This document shows positions 10,871-19,236 of a DNA stretch of 35,326 nucleotides, piece by piece. The position numbers and the translations under genes are program-made. The stretch covers positions 1-35,326 of the forward strand of contig JAUSDE010000014.1 of NCBI GenBank assembly GCA_030650885.1, read 5' to 3'. The DNA comes from Thermoleophilia bacterium (GTDB lineage Bacteria > Actinomycetota > Thermoleophilia > BMS3ABIN01). Within the stretch, counting starts at the first letter, position 1. The number at the start of each line of letters is the position of its first letter. The notes beneath the pieces are model-generated. The model was not told the DNA's origin and did no database searches. It saw nothing but the letters and a program-made list of their open reading frames with translations.

Positions 10871-10951
10871 ATGAGAGCAAAGCTTTTTGGAGCCATGACC
10901 GCATTGGTGATGTTGCTGGCAGCAGGTGGAGGTAGGTGGTGGTGGAGGTAG
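10871..10951 (+). CDS. 26-aa micro-ORF MRAKLFGAMTALVMLLAAGGGRWWWR (hydrophobic, Trp-rich C-terminus)
   Basis: AGGAGGTGA (9-nt match to the 16S 3' tail) ends shortly before the ATG; signal-peptide-like hydrophobic core; not in ORF track because of length. Confidence 0.6.
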   Translation: MRAKLFGAMTALVMLLAAGGGRWWWR

Positions 10952-11002
10952 TCACCTTCATTTATTTTTTATAATAACCTTCCAGTCGATGGTTAGGGTT
11001 GC

Positions 11003-11008
11003 TATAAT
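11003..11008 (+). promoter_or_regulatory. Candidate -10 box (TATAAT) upstream of the HD-GYP gene
   Basis: Consensus TATAAT about 80 bp upstream of the likely start ATG 11087; -35 is weak. Confidence 0.4.
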
Positions 11009-11086
11009 GCGACCACTTGGCCGCGCGGGCTGTCCATGTGTGTAGGGTGCGGCGTCGCTTTCATCGACTACTTGGGGAGGGTACCG

Positions 11087-12490
11087 ATGGCAGACAGAGA
11101 TCAAGCCAGGCAAAAAGCTCTGGTTGTGCTGACTGCTGTATTAAGCCTCTCGGCTGGTGCCATCTTCTATTATCTTTCCTCGAGATCTTCTTGGTCTAAT
11201 GAAGTAATTTCCCAAACTATTCTTTTGACCATAATTGCCTGGATTGCAGAAGTTCAAGCAGTACAATTCTCAAACCGCGTCCAAGTTAGTAGTGCTAATC
11301 TCCCCGTCCTTCTAGGAATATTTTTTCTCGGTCCTGCGCAAGCTGCCTTAATCGCATGTTTGAGTATATTAGCTGTAAGTCGTGGAAAAGATTACTTACG
11401 AATAATTTTCATAGTTGCTTCGAGTGCTGTTTCAGTGATGACGGTCGGAGCACTTTTTGAATATCTAAGCAGCATTCTTGGTTTCGGAGTGCCGGCTTCA
11501 TTTATTTCCGTTGGCTTTGTCGTCGCTGGCGTTCTCGTTGGCATTATTTGGGAAATAGCAGATTTTTCGTTTACATCCATTGGGATCGCGCTTAGATACA
11601 AGCAAAAGATTATTTCCCTATGGAAAAATAATTTTTTCCCCGCGCTGCCCTCTCAATTAATGATCCTGGGCGTAGGCATAGTTATCGCAGCCGTTTATAT
11701 AAGCGCCGGGATTGCAGCGGCATCCCTGTTCTTCGTGCCAATATTTGCAAGTCAGCACGTATACAAATTACTTGTGCAACAAAAAGAACTACTGGCTGAG
11801 CAGACCAATTTATCTGAAGACCTGATGGATATGAACATTGGCTTGGCGGGAGCCATGATAATGCTGTTGGATAGTAAAGATCATTACACTGCTAGCCATT
11901 CTGCCGGAGTTGCTATGTACTGTCGTGATATGGCCAGAATGATGGGCATGTCCGAGGATGAGCAGCGAATTGCTCATATGGCCGGTCTACTCCATGACCT
12001 GGGAAAAGTCGGTACTCCCGATGCTATTCTTAAGAAGGATGGTGAACTAACAGCGAGAGAATGGGAGCAGATCAAAGAACATCCCACTACAGCAGCAGAG
12101 GTGCTTTCTCAGCTGGCAACACATACAGAAATCGCTGATATAATCCGTCACCACCAGGAGCATTTCGACGGCTCAGGCTATCCTTATGGTATAAGTGGTG
12201 AAGAAATCCCAGAAATGAGTCGGATGCTTTCCGTGGCCGATACATACCATGCCTTGACCTCAGATAGGCCATATCGAGCCGCAAAGAGCCCCTTTGAGGC
12301 ACTAATAATCCTTAGAAAAGTTGCTGGTACACAACTTGATCCCAAGTACGTTGAAGTGATGGCTCAAGTACTAAAGAACGAGGACCTGAGTTACAGGGAG
12401 GGAAGCAAGGCCGACTTTCTCAGTGAATTCCGAAAAGGCCGGCCCGGCCTTAAGTTGGACGATCTCCGCACAACTGCGGATGAAGCCTAA
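11087..12490 (+). CDS. Multi-TM membrane HD-GYP domain protein (putative c-di-GMP phosphodiesterase)
   Basis: Several N-terminal TM helices; LLHDLGKVGTPDAILKKDGELTAREWEQIKEHP...IIRHHQEHFDGSGYPYGISGEEIP. Start ATG 11087 preceded by GGGGAGG; ORF-track start is 11036. Confidence 0.92.
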   Translation: MADRDQARQKALVVLTAVLSLSAGAIFYYLSSRSSWSNEVISQTILLTIIAWIAEVQAVQFSNRVQVSSANLPVLLGIFFLGPAQAALIACLSILAVSRGKDYLRIIFIVASSAVSVMTVGALFEYLSSILGFGVPASFISVGFVVAGVLVGIIWEIADFSFTSIGIALRYKQKIISLWKNNFFPALPSQLMILGVGIVIAAVYISAGIAAASLFFVPIFASQHVYKLLVQQKELLAEQTNLSEDLMDMNIGLAGAMIMLLDSKDHYTASHSAGVAMYCRDMARMMGMSEDEQRIAHMAGLLHDLGKVGTPDAILKKDGELTAREWEQIKEHPTTAAEVLSQLATHTEIADIIRHHQEHFDGSGYPYGISGEEIPEMSRMLSVADTYHALTSDRPYRAAKSPFEALIILRKVAGTQLDPKYVEVMAQVLKNEDLSYREGSKADFLSEFRKGRPGLKLDDLRTTADEA

Positions 12491-12500
12491 GATACACCCC

Positions 12501-12593
12501 GGTTGATCTACTCTCTCCCACTCATCATCTCACTTCCGCTGTTTGGTAGTTCCCCACTCTCACCGTTCCCCACTGCAGAAGCGTAGATCAACC
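12501..12593. repeat. 11-bp perfect inverted repeat enclosing 71 nt with an internal 10-nt direct repeat
   Basis: GGTTGATCTAC (12501-12511) / GTAGATCAACC (12583-12593); GTTCCCCACT at 12549-12558 and 12565-12574. Confidence 0.6.
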
Positions 12594-12769
12594 TCCCCGA
12601 GAATTGAAAACCGCTGGGCGAAGTTTCCAATCGTTCTCAAGACCCACTACCCTATCGTATCTTTTGTCCTTCTTGCTCCTCCCTCGTTATCCAACGCTAC
12701 CGTGGACAACATCAACATCATGACTCTAGCAGGCATTATCTTTCATGTAATCATCCTTTGGATGTATTT

Positions 12770-15604
12770 TTAATCAAGAAAAGTTGTATCTTTTTCAGCT
12801 TGTTTTTGAAAATATAAGGCTGCATCGAGGCGGTTCGTAAAACCCATCTTCCTGAAAATTTTTACTACGTGAGTTTTCACTGTTCGCTCTGAGATATAGA
12901 GCATTTGTGCAATTTGGTTATTTGTTAATCCAAGTGAAAGCTTTTCAAGGACTTCAACTTCCCTCATTGTTAGCAGATCTGAAGGACTCTTTAAATTCTT
13001 GCGAAGTTTATACAGGGATTTTCTCACAATTTCTTGTACACTAACTTCGCTGTCATGTCGCATTCTCCTCAAAAGGGCGAGCGCACCGGTCGAACCTATT
13101 CCGCATAACAATTTCGCAATTTTTTCTCTAATTATTTTGTCATCATGTTTTAGTAACGGTTCGATTGAATCCAGCGACCCTTGACCAATTTGCTCGAGAA
13201 TCCAAAAGACATAATCACTCTTTATACCAATTTCCAGGGCAGCCGTAAAAAGGGGTAAGGAAATTCTGCCTTCTTGAATAATGTAATGGTTATGCTGAAA
13301 TTTATCAGCACGTTGTAAAGCTCTAGTTAGATAATATTTCATCTTAAGTTCGTCACTATTCGTGTAACTAGCCCAGGCTCGACTAAAGTCAATTTGAGTA
13401 TTTACATAATTAAGGCCGTATTTTTTTGCGTAGCATTTAGCTGTATTGAAATATTCTTCCGCCTCATCAAATTTATATAGACGTAAAAGATCGGCTGCTA
13501 TATTCGCATTACTCATTGCGACTTCATAAAGTTCATCTGTCAATAAAGCTTCCGACAAGCTGCTCTTATGGAATTTTAATGCTTCACTGGGGTTACCTTG
13601 CCGTCTTGATAAAGTCCCCAGGTGGCAGAGAGAGTCGGCAGTAACATCACTTCGTTTCTGATCAATCCTCAGGGAAACCTCAAGTGCCTCTTCCAATAGT
13701 TGCTTCCCCTTTTTTGCCTCTCCATTGGCGATATGAATGCATCCCAATGTATCTAGAATGGAGGGCAACAATTTGAGTTCATGTCGTTTCTTGATGCCAT
13801 CTTCACAAAGCAAGGCTAATCGTAAAGCTTCATCATATTTACCAAGCATCATCAGACAAGATGCTAAATTGTTTTCGTAGAAATACTGTTGGCTATTTGA
13901 TAACCCATCCCTCGAGCAATACTTAGATAGCGATTTGTATGCAATTTGAAAAATTCCCTGACGCATATTCTGCATTTCCGCTATATTTGTAAAACAAGTT
14001 TTTTGGATACTGTCATCTTCACAAAGAACTGAGTTTGCCATATCGCAACATAATTGAATGCCGTGTTGGTCAAAACTAATCCAATAACTAATAGCTAATT
14101 GAGAAATTACCTCTAGCCTTAGTTCTGGCGATAAGCATCGCAATAAATGGTCCTTTAGTATTTCTATAGCTTCATGTTTATTTCCCAATTCGTTGAGGCA
14201 TTCGCACTCTGCAATTAGTGACTTTGATAGCATCACAAGATTACTTGGGTTCAGAAGTTTTTTGACTTTTTTTAAATCGTTCAGCGCCTTACGAAACTTC
14301 CCAGCTGACATCAGGATCATGGCCTTCTGGATCTGCAAGGTGGGGGTAATGAATATCTCCGGCAGGGAATCGATCCATTTTTCCAGTGTTGCGTACTCTG
14401 CGGAGTTGAGCATTTGATCGCCTGCTTTTTCGATCAGTGCTGCAGCATCGGAGTATTTTTCAGCCGATAGATATTGTTCGATGGCTTTCCATTCCTTCCC
14501 CGCATCCACAAATGCTTTCGCATAATCGTTCCTGATGCGGTTTATGTCCTCCTGTTCATTCTGTTGAAGCAACCGTGAATTAAGGAAGTCACGAAAAAGT
14601 GGGTGATACCGATACATAGCCGCTTCGTCGAGCCTGTTAGTGAAAAGGTTGCGTTGTTCCGCCTCCGCCAGCAATTTTCCTGTACCTGCTAATCCCAGAG
14701 CCTTTTCGCATATAGTCGGATCCACGGGGTCGATCAACGCTGACTTTATCAAAAGCTCCTGCATTTCGACCGGCTGGTTGTTGAGAACTTCCTCTGCAAG
14801 ATATTCATATACATTTTGCTGCATGCGGCTTTGAGAGAATAGATCAGGCATATCGCTACCAGACCTGAGATAGTTCTCAGTCAGCACCAGCCCAGCCGCC
14901 CATCCCTCCGTGCTTCTATGCACTTTGTTCAGAACCGCCGGAGAAGCCTGGATTTCCCAGATATCAGTCAGGCTGGATAATTCGTCCAGGGAAAATTGAA
15001 GGTCCTCATCATTCACGTCCAAGATCAAGCCCTGAGTACGCAAACGGCCAAGGCTGAGTTCAGGGTAATTACGAGTGGCGATGACTAGCTGGGAATTTTC
15101 TGAAAGATTCCGTACCAGATACTCAGCAATGCGAGACCCATGATCAAATTCGTCAAATAGATGAAAATCATCAAAACAAAGCATGAGTGGAGAATCGCCG
15201 TTTTCACGAAGTTCATCGATCAGTACGGCCAGAACGCTCTCAATCTCTACTGAAAATTCAGTGACATCGCCCAGACGCGAGCGGGCTCGGGCTCTTTCGA
15301 ATCCACACGCGTGAGTTATTCCGGCGATAAGGTGCCGCAGGAACACGGCAGGGTCGCGATCCAGATCGTCTACTTGATACCAGACACTGAAACCGGTGAA
15401 TTCCCGGAGCATCTGCGCCATCAGAGTCGTCTTGCCAAAACCCGGGCCTGCGCAGATACTTATTAAGCGCGGAGCGCCGTTTGATCCCGGCCACATTAAG
15501 AGTCGCGGTCGTTCCAGAACCTGGCGCAATCTTGGCGGCCTTAGTTTACCTTCAAGAATATATTTCGAATTTTTGTCCGGCCCTACGACTTCCCGCGGCT
15601 GCAC
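12770..15604 (-). CDS. MalT-like (LAL/STAND ATPase) LuxR-family transcriptional regulator with TPR and HEAT-like regions
   Basis: Walker A AGPGFGKTTLMAQ, LMLCFDDFHLFDEF, TPR-like middle, HEAT-like segment, C-terminal LTMREVEVLEKLSLGLTNNQIAQMLYISERTVKTHVVKIFRKMGFTNRLDA. Confidence 0.9.
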   Translation of the reverse strand: MQPREVVGPDKNSKYILEGKLRPPRLRQVLERPRLLMWPGSNGAPRLISICAGPGFGKTTLMAQMLREFTGFSVWYQVDDLDRDPAVFLRHLIAGITHACGFERARARSRLGDVTEFSVEIESVLAVLIDELRENGDSPLMLCFDDFHLFDEFDHGSRIAEYLVRNLSENSQLVIATRNYPELSLGRLRTQGLILDVNDEDLQFSLDELSSLTDIWEIQASPAVLNKVHRSTEGWAAGLVLTENYLRSGSDMPDLFSQSRMQQNVYEYLAEEVLNNQPVEMQELLIKSALIDPVDPTICEKALGLAGTGKLLAEAEQRNLFTNRLDEAAMYRYHPLFRDFLNSRLLQQNEQEDINRIRNDYAKAFVDAGKEWKAIEQYLSAEKYSDAAALIEKAGDQMLNSAEYATLEKWIDSLPEIFITPTLQIQKAMILMSAGKFRKALNDLKKVKKLLNPSNLVMLSKSLIAECECLNELGNKHEAIEILKDHLLRCLSPELRLEVISQLAISYWISFDQHGIQLCCDMANSVLCEDDSIQKTCFTNIAEMQNMRQGIFQIAYKSLSKYCSRDGLSNSQQYFYENNLASCLMMLGKYDEALRLALLCEDGIKKRHELKLLPSILDTLGCIHIANGEAKKGKQLLEEALEVSLRIDQKRSDVTADSLCHLGTLSRRQGNPSEALKFHKSSLSEALLTDELYEVAMSNANIAADLLRLYKFDEAEEYFNTAKCYAKKYGLNYVNTQIDFSRAWASYTNSDELKMKYYLTRALQRADKFQHNHYIIQEGRISLPLFTAALEIGIKSDYVFWILEQIGQGSLDSIEPLLKHDDKIIREKIAKLLCGIGSTGALALLRRMRHDSEVSVQEIVRKSLYKLRKNLKSPSDLLTMREVEVLEKLSLGLTNNQIAQMLYISERTVKTHVVKIFRKMGFTNRLDAALYFQKQAEKDTTFLD

Positions 15605-15708
15605 TTTCCCTCATTTCCCCACCCCGTGTTTTATGCACTCTGACCTAACAAGAACGCCAATTCAGGGCATAAATGTTCGATCACAGCATGTGAATATGTC
15701 ACTCAAAT

Positions 15709-18549
15709 CTAATTACCTCTTCCCGACTCGTCACTTCCTGCACAATTATTATTCTTCTGGTATATGGCCGCAACTTGCGAGCGGCTGGTCAAGCCCAGTT
15801 TTCTGAATATGCTGCTGATATGAGTTTTCGCGGTCGGCTCGCTGATATACAGGCGCTCGGCGAGCTCGGCGTTGCTCATGCCCTCGGCCATGAGTTCCAT
15901 CACCTGATTCTCGCGACGGGTCAGAATCTCTTCCGGAGCATCAATCGTAGACCGCAGACAACGCAGCTCTGCATTAGCTGCCCGCCGAACCGAAACATCC
16001 TGGTCACGGAGCACCCGCCTTATGTAGGGCGCAGCCGCAACGCCACCCGAGGCTGTCAGGGCGGTGATCGCCGCAGCTTTGATCTGAGGCGAACCACTAT
16101 TTAGTAGTGATGCAAAGTCCTCCAGCGCTATCGGGCCTATTGATGGAAGGATTCCTATCATGTACTCGCGTTCGATGTCATGCATGAAAGCAAGTGCCAA
16201 AAGACCTGTGCTAATCCTGCCCTCCTGAATTATGAAGTTATTATGCTGGTATAGAGCGGCAAGTTGCAGAGATTTGCCTATTTCCACGAGCGCCCGTTCC
16301 TCATCCCCGTCCTCGAAAGCAGAACAGGCAAAAATATAATGGACCTGCGTGGAAATATATTTATAGCCGTGCCTCACCGCCAGAATTTGAGCTTCTTCAA
16401 GGTCGTTGATGCCTTGCGGGTCATCATGTTTCCGCCTGAGCCTGTCCGCGCCAAGATTAACCAGGCAGCTCGCGGCCGAATACTGATTTCCCCCGTCACG
16501 ATGATGCAGATACATCGAATGTGCTTCGATCGCCTTATCCAGATCGCCCTGGCGCCGGAAGTGAGATCCCAGATATTTTGGACTGTAGAAGGGGCCAAGA
16601 ACCCTGGAGTCACCAACCTCCCTGTCGAGCGCCTCTATGATCTTTTGGCCGGTATCGCCGTCTTCAATGTTAAGCAGAACAACTCCCCTCAGGAATTCGT
16701 ACCCCATCCTTAGTTGCTGATCCTCATCGCCAAGATATTCGCTCCGCTCAGCGATCGCAGCCAGGGCTTCCTCGTATCTGCCCATCTCATAAAGTGAAAA
16801 TATTTTCCAGGTAAGGATATAGAACCTGATGAGCATCGGCGAGCGCATGCTTGATTCCCCCTGCAGCTCGACGGCTTTATCCTGCAGCAACTGGAACTCT
16901 CCGGCAAACCAGCTGGAAGCCATCCCGTTTGTCGCGAGCACGAAGCGCGTCTCAACCATCGTTACATCACACAAGTCTGTCGCCTGCTCCATAAGTTCCA
17001 ACGCCTCCTGCCCGAACCCCAACAGCAGATTCTGCGTTGCCATGCGGGAAAGAGCCGCCACCTTCTGCTCTGGAGTCATGGCCCATTTCAGGGACTCGGC
17101 AGCGTTTTCCAGGCTTTGGGCGTGCATGTCCCTCATAAAGAAGAATTCAGCTTGGGACAATGCACAGGCGAACAGGCCATCAGAGTCACCATCCCGGGCG
17201 AAGCCATCAGCTGCAGCTTTATACCAGCGCACCGCCAGTTCCACATCCCCCTTATGCTCGCTGGTTCTCGCGGAGTAATACGACATCCAGGGCCTGACCA
17301 TGATGGTATCTTCCGGAATCTGGGAGAGCCATTCCGCCACCGTATCGTAGTGGCCTGCCTCCAGAATCGCTCCGCCCTTTGTCTCGATTATGTCCACAGC
17401 CAGAGCGGGAGATCGCGATTCAAGGAAATGATGAATGGCGAAGTCATATTGTTCATGATCCGCATATGCCTTTCCATAGCGTCCATTCAATGCGTCTATA
17501 TCAGAAATCGGCATGCTTTGTTCGAGCTTGTTCTTAAGAAACTGGCGGACGAGCGGTTGATAAATATAGCTTTTGCCTTCTTCCAGACAGGTTATCATCA
17601 GGTTACGCGTTTCCAGTTCCCGAAGATGCCTGGCCGAGTTCGGTTTTCCATCACCGGCCGTCAAAGCCTGGTCGCAGATTCGAACCTCGACTGCTTCAAG
17701 AATTGAGGTCTCTATAAGGAACTGCTGCAATTCATCGCTCAGCTCTGACCAGACTTCCTCAGCGAGGTAACCGGCTATTGCGCCATGCACACCCAGCAAT
17801 TCCGGATTTACATGAATTGGCAATCGCCGATCAACAGTCAGCAGATTTCTGGCAAGAACGATGGCCACCGGCCATCCCTCAGTGGCGGCGTACCATACCT
17901 TCAGCTCCTCTTCATCCAGTTCCCTGCCGCAACAGCCGTTGAAAATCTCTGCCATCTCTTCGATTGTGAACCTGAGGTCTTCCGTGTCGATTTCCTTCAG
18001 ATTCCTCTGCGTTCGAAGCCGCCCAAGTGACAGAGATGGCTTTCCCCTGCTGGCGATGACGACACGGAAATCTGGGGGCAGATGCGTGATCAGGAATTGC
18101 ACAGCGCCGGCAATATACTCGAAATCCTTCACCAGCTGGAACTCATCGAAAAAAAATACAAACGGCGCTGTTGCGGCGCCGCTGATCTCATTGATGAATA
18201 CCGTCAGGTAACTCTCACATTTGTCAGCATCGTCCATCTTGCCTGGCAGGGCCCTCTCCAGTGAAACACCGAATTCGGGTAAGTGCCGGTTCACGCCCTC
18301 AACCATATGAGCCAGAAATACTGCCAGAGCTCTGTCTGCCGAACTGAACTGATACCAGATTCCCTGACTGTCACGCAGAGACTGGTAGAACTGGCCCATG
18401 AGTGTGGTCTTGCCATATCCCGCGTCGGCGCAGAGGACGGTCAGACGCTCATCGCTCGAACTGAAATCGTCCACGAGCCTGATTCTGGGCAGCATGCGGC
18501 TGCAATCCGGCGGAATCAGCTTGGTTTCAAGGATCAACGGTTTCTTCAT
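15709..18549 (-). CDS. MalT-like (LAL/STAND ATPase) LuxR-family transcriptional regulator, paralogue of the preceding gene
   Basis: Walker A ADAGYGKTTLMGQ, FVFFFDEFQLV, HEAT-like segment, LTRRENQVMELMAEGMSNAELAERLYISEPTAKTHISSIFRKLGLTSRSQ. Confidence 0.92.
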   Translation of the reverse strand: MKKPLILETKLIPPDCSRMLPRIRLVDDFSSSDERLTVLCADAGYGKTTLMGQFYQSLRDSQGIWYQFSSADRALAVFLAHMVEGVNRHLPEFGVSLERALPGKMDDADKCESYLTVFINEISGAATAPFVFFFDEFQLVKDFEYIAGAVQFLITHLPPDFRVVIASRGKPSLSLGRLRTQRNLKEIDTEDLRFTIEEMAEIFNGCCGRELDEEELKVWYAATEGWPVAIVLARNLLTVDRRLPIHVNPELLGVHGAIAGYLAEEVWSELSDELQQFLIETSILEAVEVRICDQALTAGDGKPNSARHLRELETRNLMITCLEEGKSYIYQPLVRQFLKNKLEQSMPISDIDALNGRYGKAYADHEQYDFAIHHFLESRSPALAVDIIETKGGAILEAGHYDTVAEWLSQIPEDTIMVRPWMSYYSARTSEHKGDVELAVRWYKAAADGFARDGDSDGLFACALSQAEFFFMRDMHAQSLENAAESLKWAMTPEQKVAALSRMATQNLLLGFGQEALELMEQATDLCDVTMVETRFVLATNGMASSWFAGEFQLLQDKAVELQGESSMRSPMLIRFYILTWKIFSLYEMGRYEEALAAIAERSEYLGDEDQQLRMGYEFLRGVVLLNIEDGDTGQKIIEALDREVGDSRVLGPFYSPKYLGSHFRRQGDLDKAIEAHSMYLHHRDGGNQYSAASCLVNLGADRLRRKHDDPQGINDLEEAQILAVRHGYKYISTQVHYIFACSAFEDGDEERALVEIGKSLQLAALYQHNNFIIQEGRISTGLLALAFMHDIEREYMIGILPSIGPIALEDFASLLNSGSPQIKAAAITALTASGGVAAAPYIRRVLRDQDVSVRRAANAELRCLRSTIDAPEEILTRRENQVMELMAEGMSNAELAERLYISEPTAKTHISSIFRKLGLTSRSQVAAIYQKNNNCAGSDESGRGN

Positions 18550-18630
18550 CGCTTCTTACTCTATTGTGGGAAAAATGTACCCAATAACAGTGACCGTACA
18601 GAAAAACGTGGTGTTTCTGTTTGGCATACA

Positions 18631-18659
18631 ACTATAGGGTGATTCGGTCATGATGTCTA
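18631..18659 (-). promoter_or_regulatory. Candidate sigma70-type promoter for the 15709-18549 regulator gene
   Basis: Minus strand TAGACA - 17 nt - TATAGT (5/6 matches in each box), about 80 nt upstream of the ATG. Confidence 0.55.
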
Positions 18660-18729
18660 TCATACTTTGGTTGTATATTGCTTGGTAAAAAGTCGTAGTT
18701 TTATCGATTGTTAATATCCCCCAAGGCAT

Positions 18730-18766
18730 AAAAAAAGAACCCCGTCGTCGTTCGACCACGGGGTTC
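18730..18766 (-). terminator. Rho-independent terminator of the cold-shock gene
   Basis: Minus strand GAACCCCGTGGTCGAACGACGACGGGGTTC followed by TTTTTTT. Confidence 0.85.
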
Positions 18767-18789
18767 TCAAGCTTCGATTTTCGTGAAAA

Positions 18790-18990
18790 CTATTGCGGGA
18801 CGACGTTGGAAGCCTGCAGGCCCTTCGCCCCTTCAGTAACTTCGAATTCGACTTTCTGGCCCTCGTTGAGGGTCTTGTAACCCTCTACCTGGATCTCGGA
18901 GAAGTGGACGAAGAGATCTTCGCCGTCTTCCCTCTCGATAAAGCCGTAACCCTTTTCGTTACTGAACCATTTTACGGTTCCGTCTGACAA
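18790..18990 (-). CDS. Cold-shock domain protein (CspA family), TTG start
   Basis: [51 protein letters not shown]. Confidence 0.97.
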   Translation of the reverse strand: MSDGTVKWFSNEKGYGFIEREDGEDLFVHFSEIQVEGYKTLNEGQKVEFEVTEGAKGLQASNVVPQ

Positions 18991-19236
18991 CCTTCTACCC
19001 TCCCATCTGCTTGCCCATACAACCGCGGGGCCGCTGTACTTTTCTCACTGCCCGAAAAGCTTTTTAACCGCCGCAGGCAGATCTGATACGGGAAAACAGT
19101 ACTACAACATCAAGGGGTTGTAAAGTAGTAAAGCCGCGATTTTCAGGGTCCTGTTTTATTGTAAATATGCGGACCTGTGGGTATGGTTAATCCGCGTGAA
19201 GCTATCTATGGCGGGGCTGTTCCCCGCGAGATTTTC

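Noticed and set aside
12543-12773. ORF 12543-12773 (+) in the convergent intergenic region
   Set aside because: No RBS or domain; overlaps the inverted-repeat element and reads like non-coding sequence.
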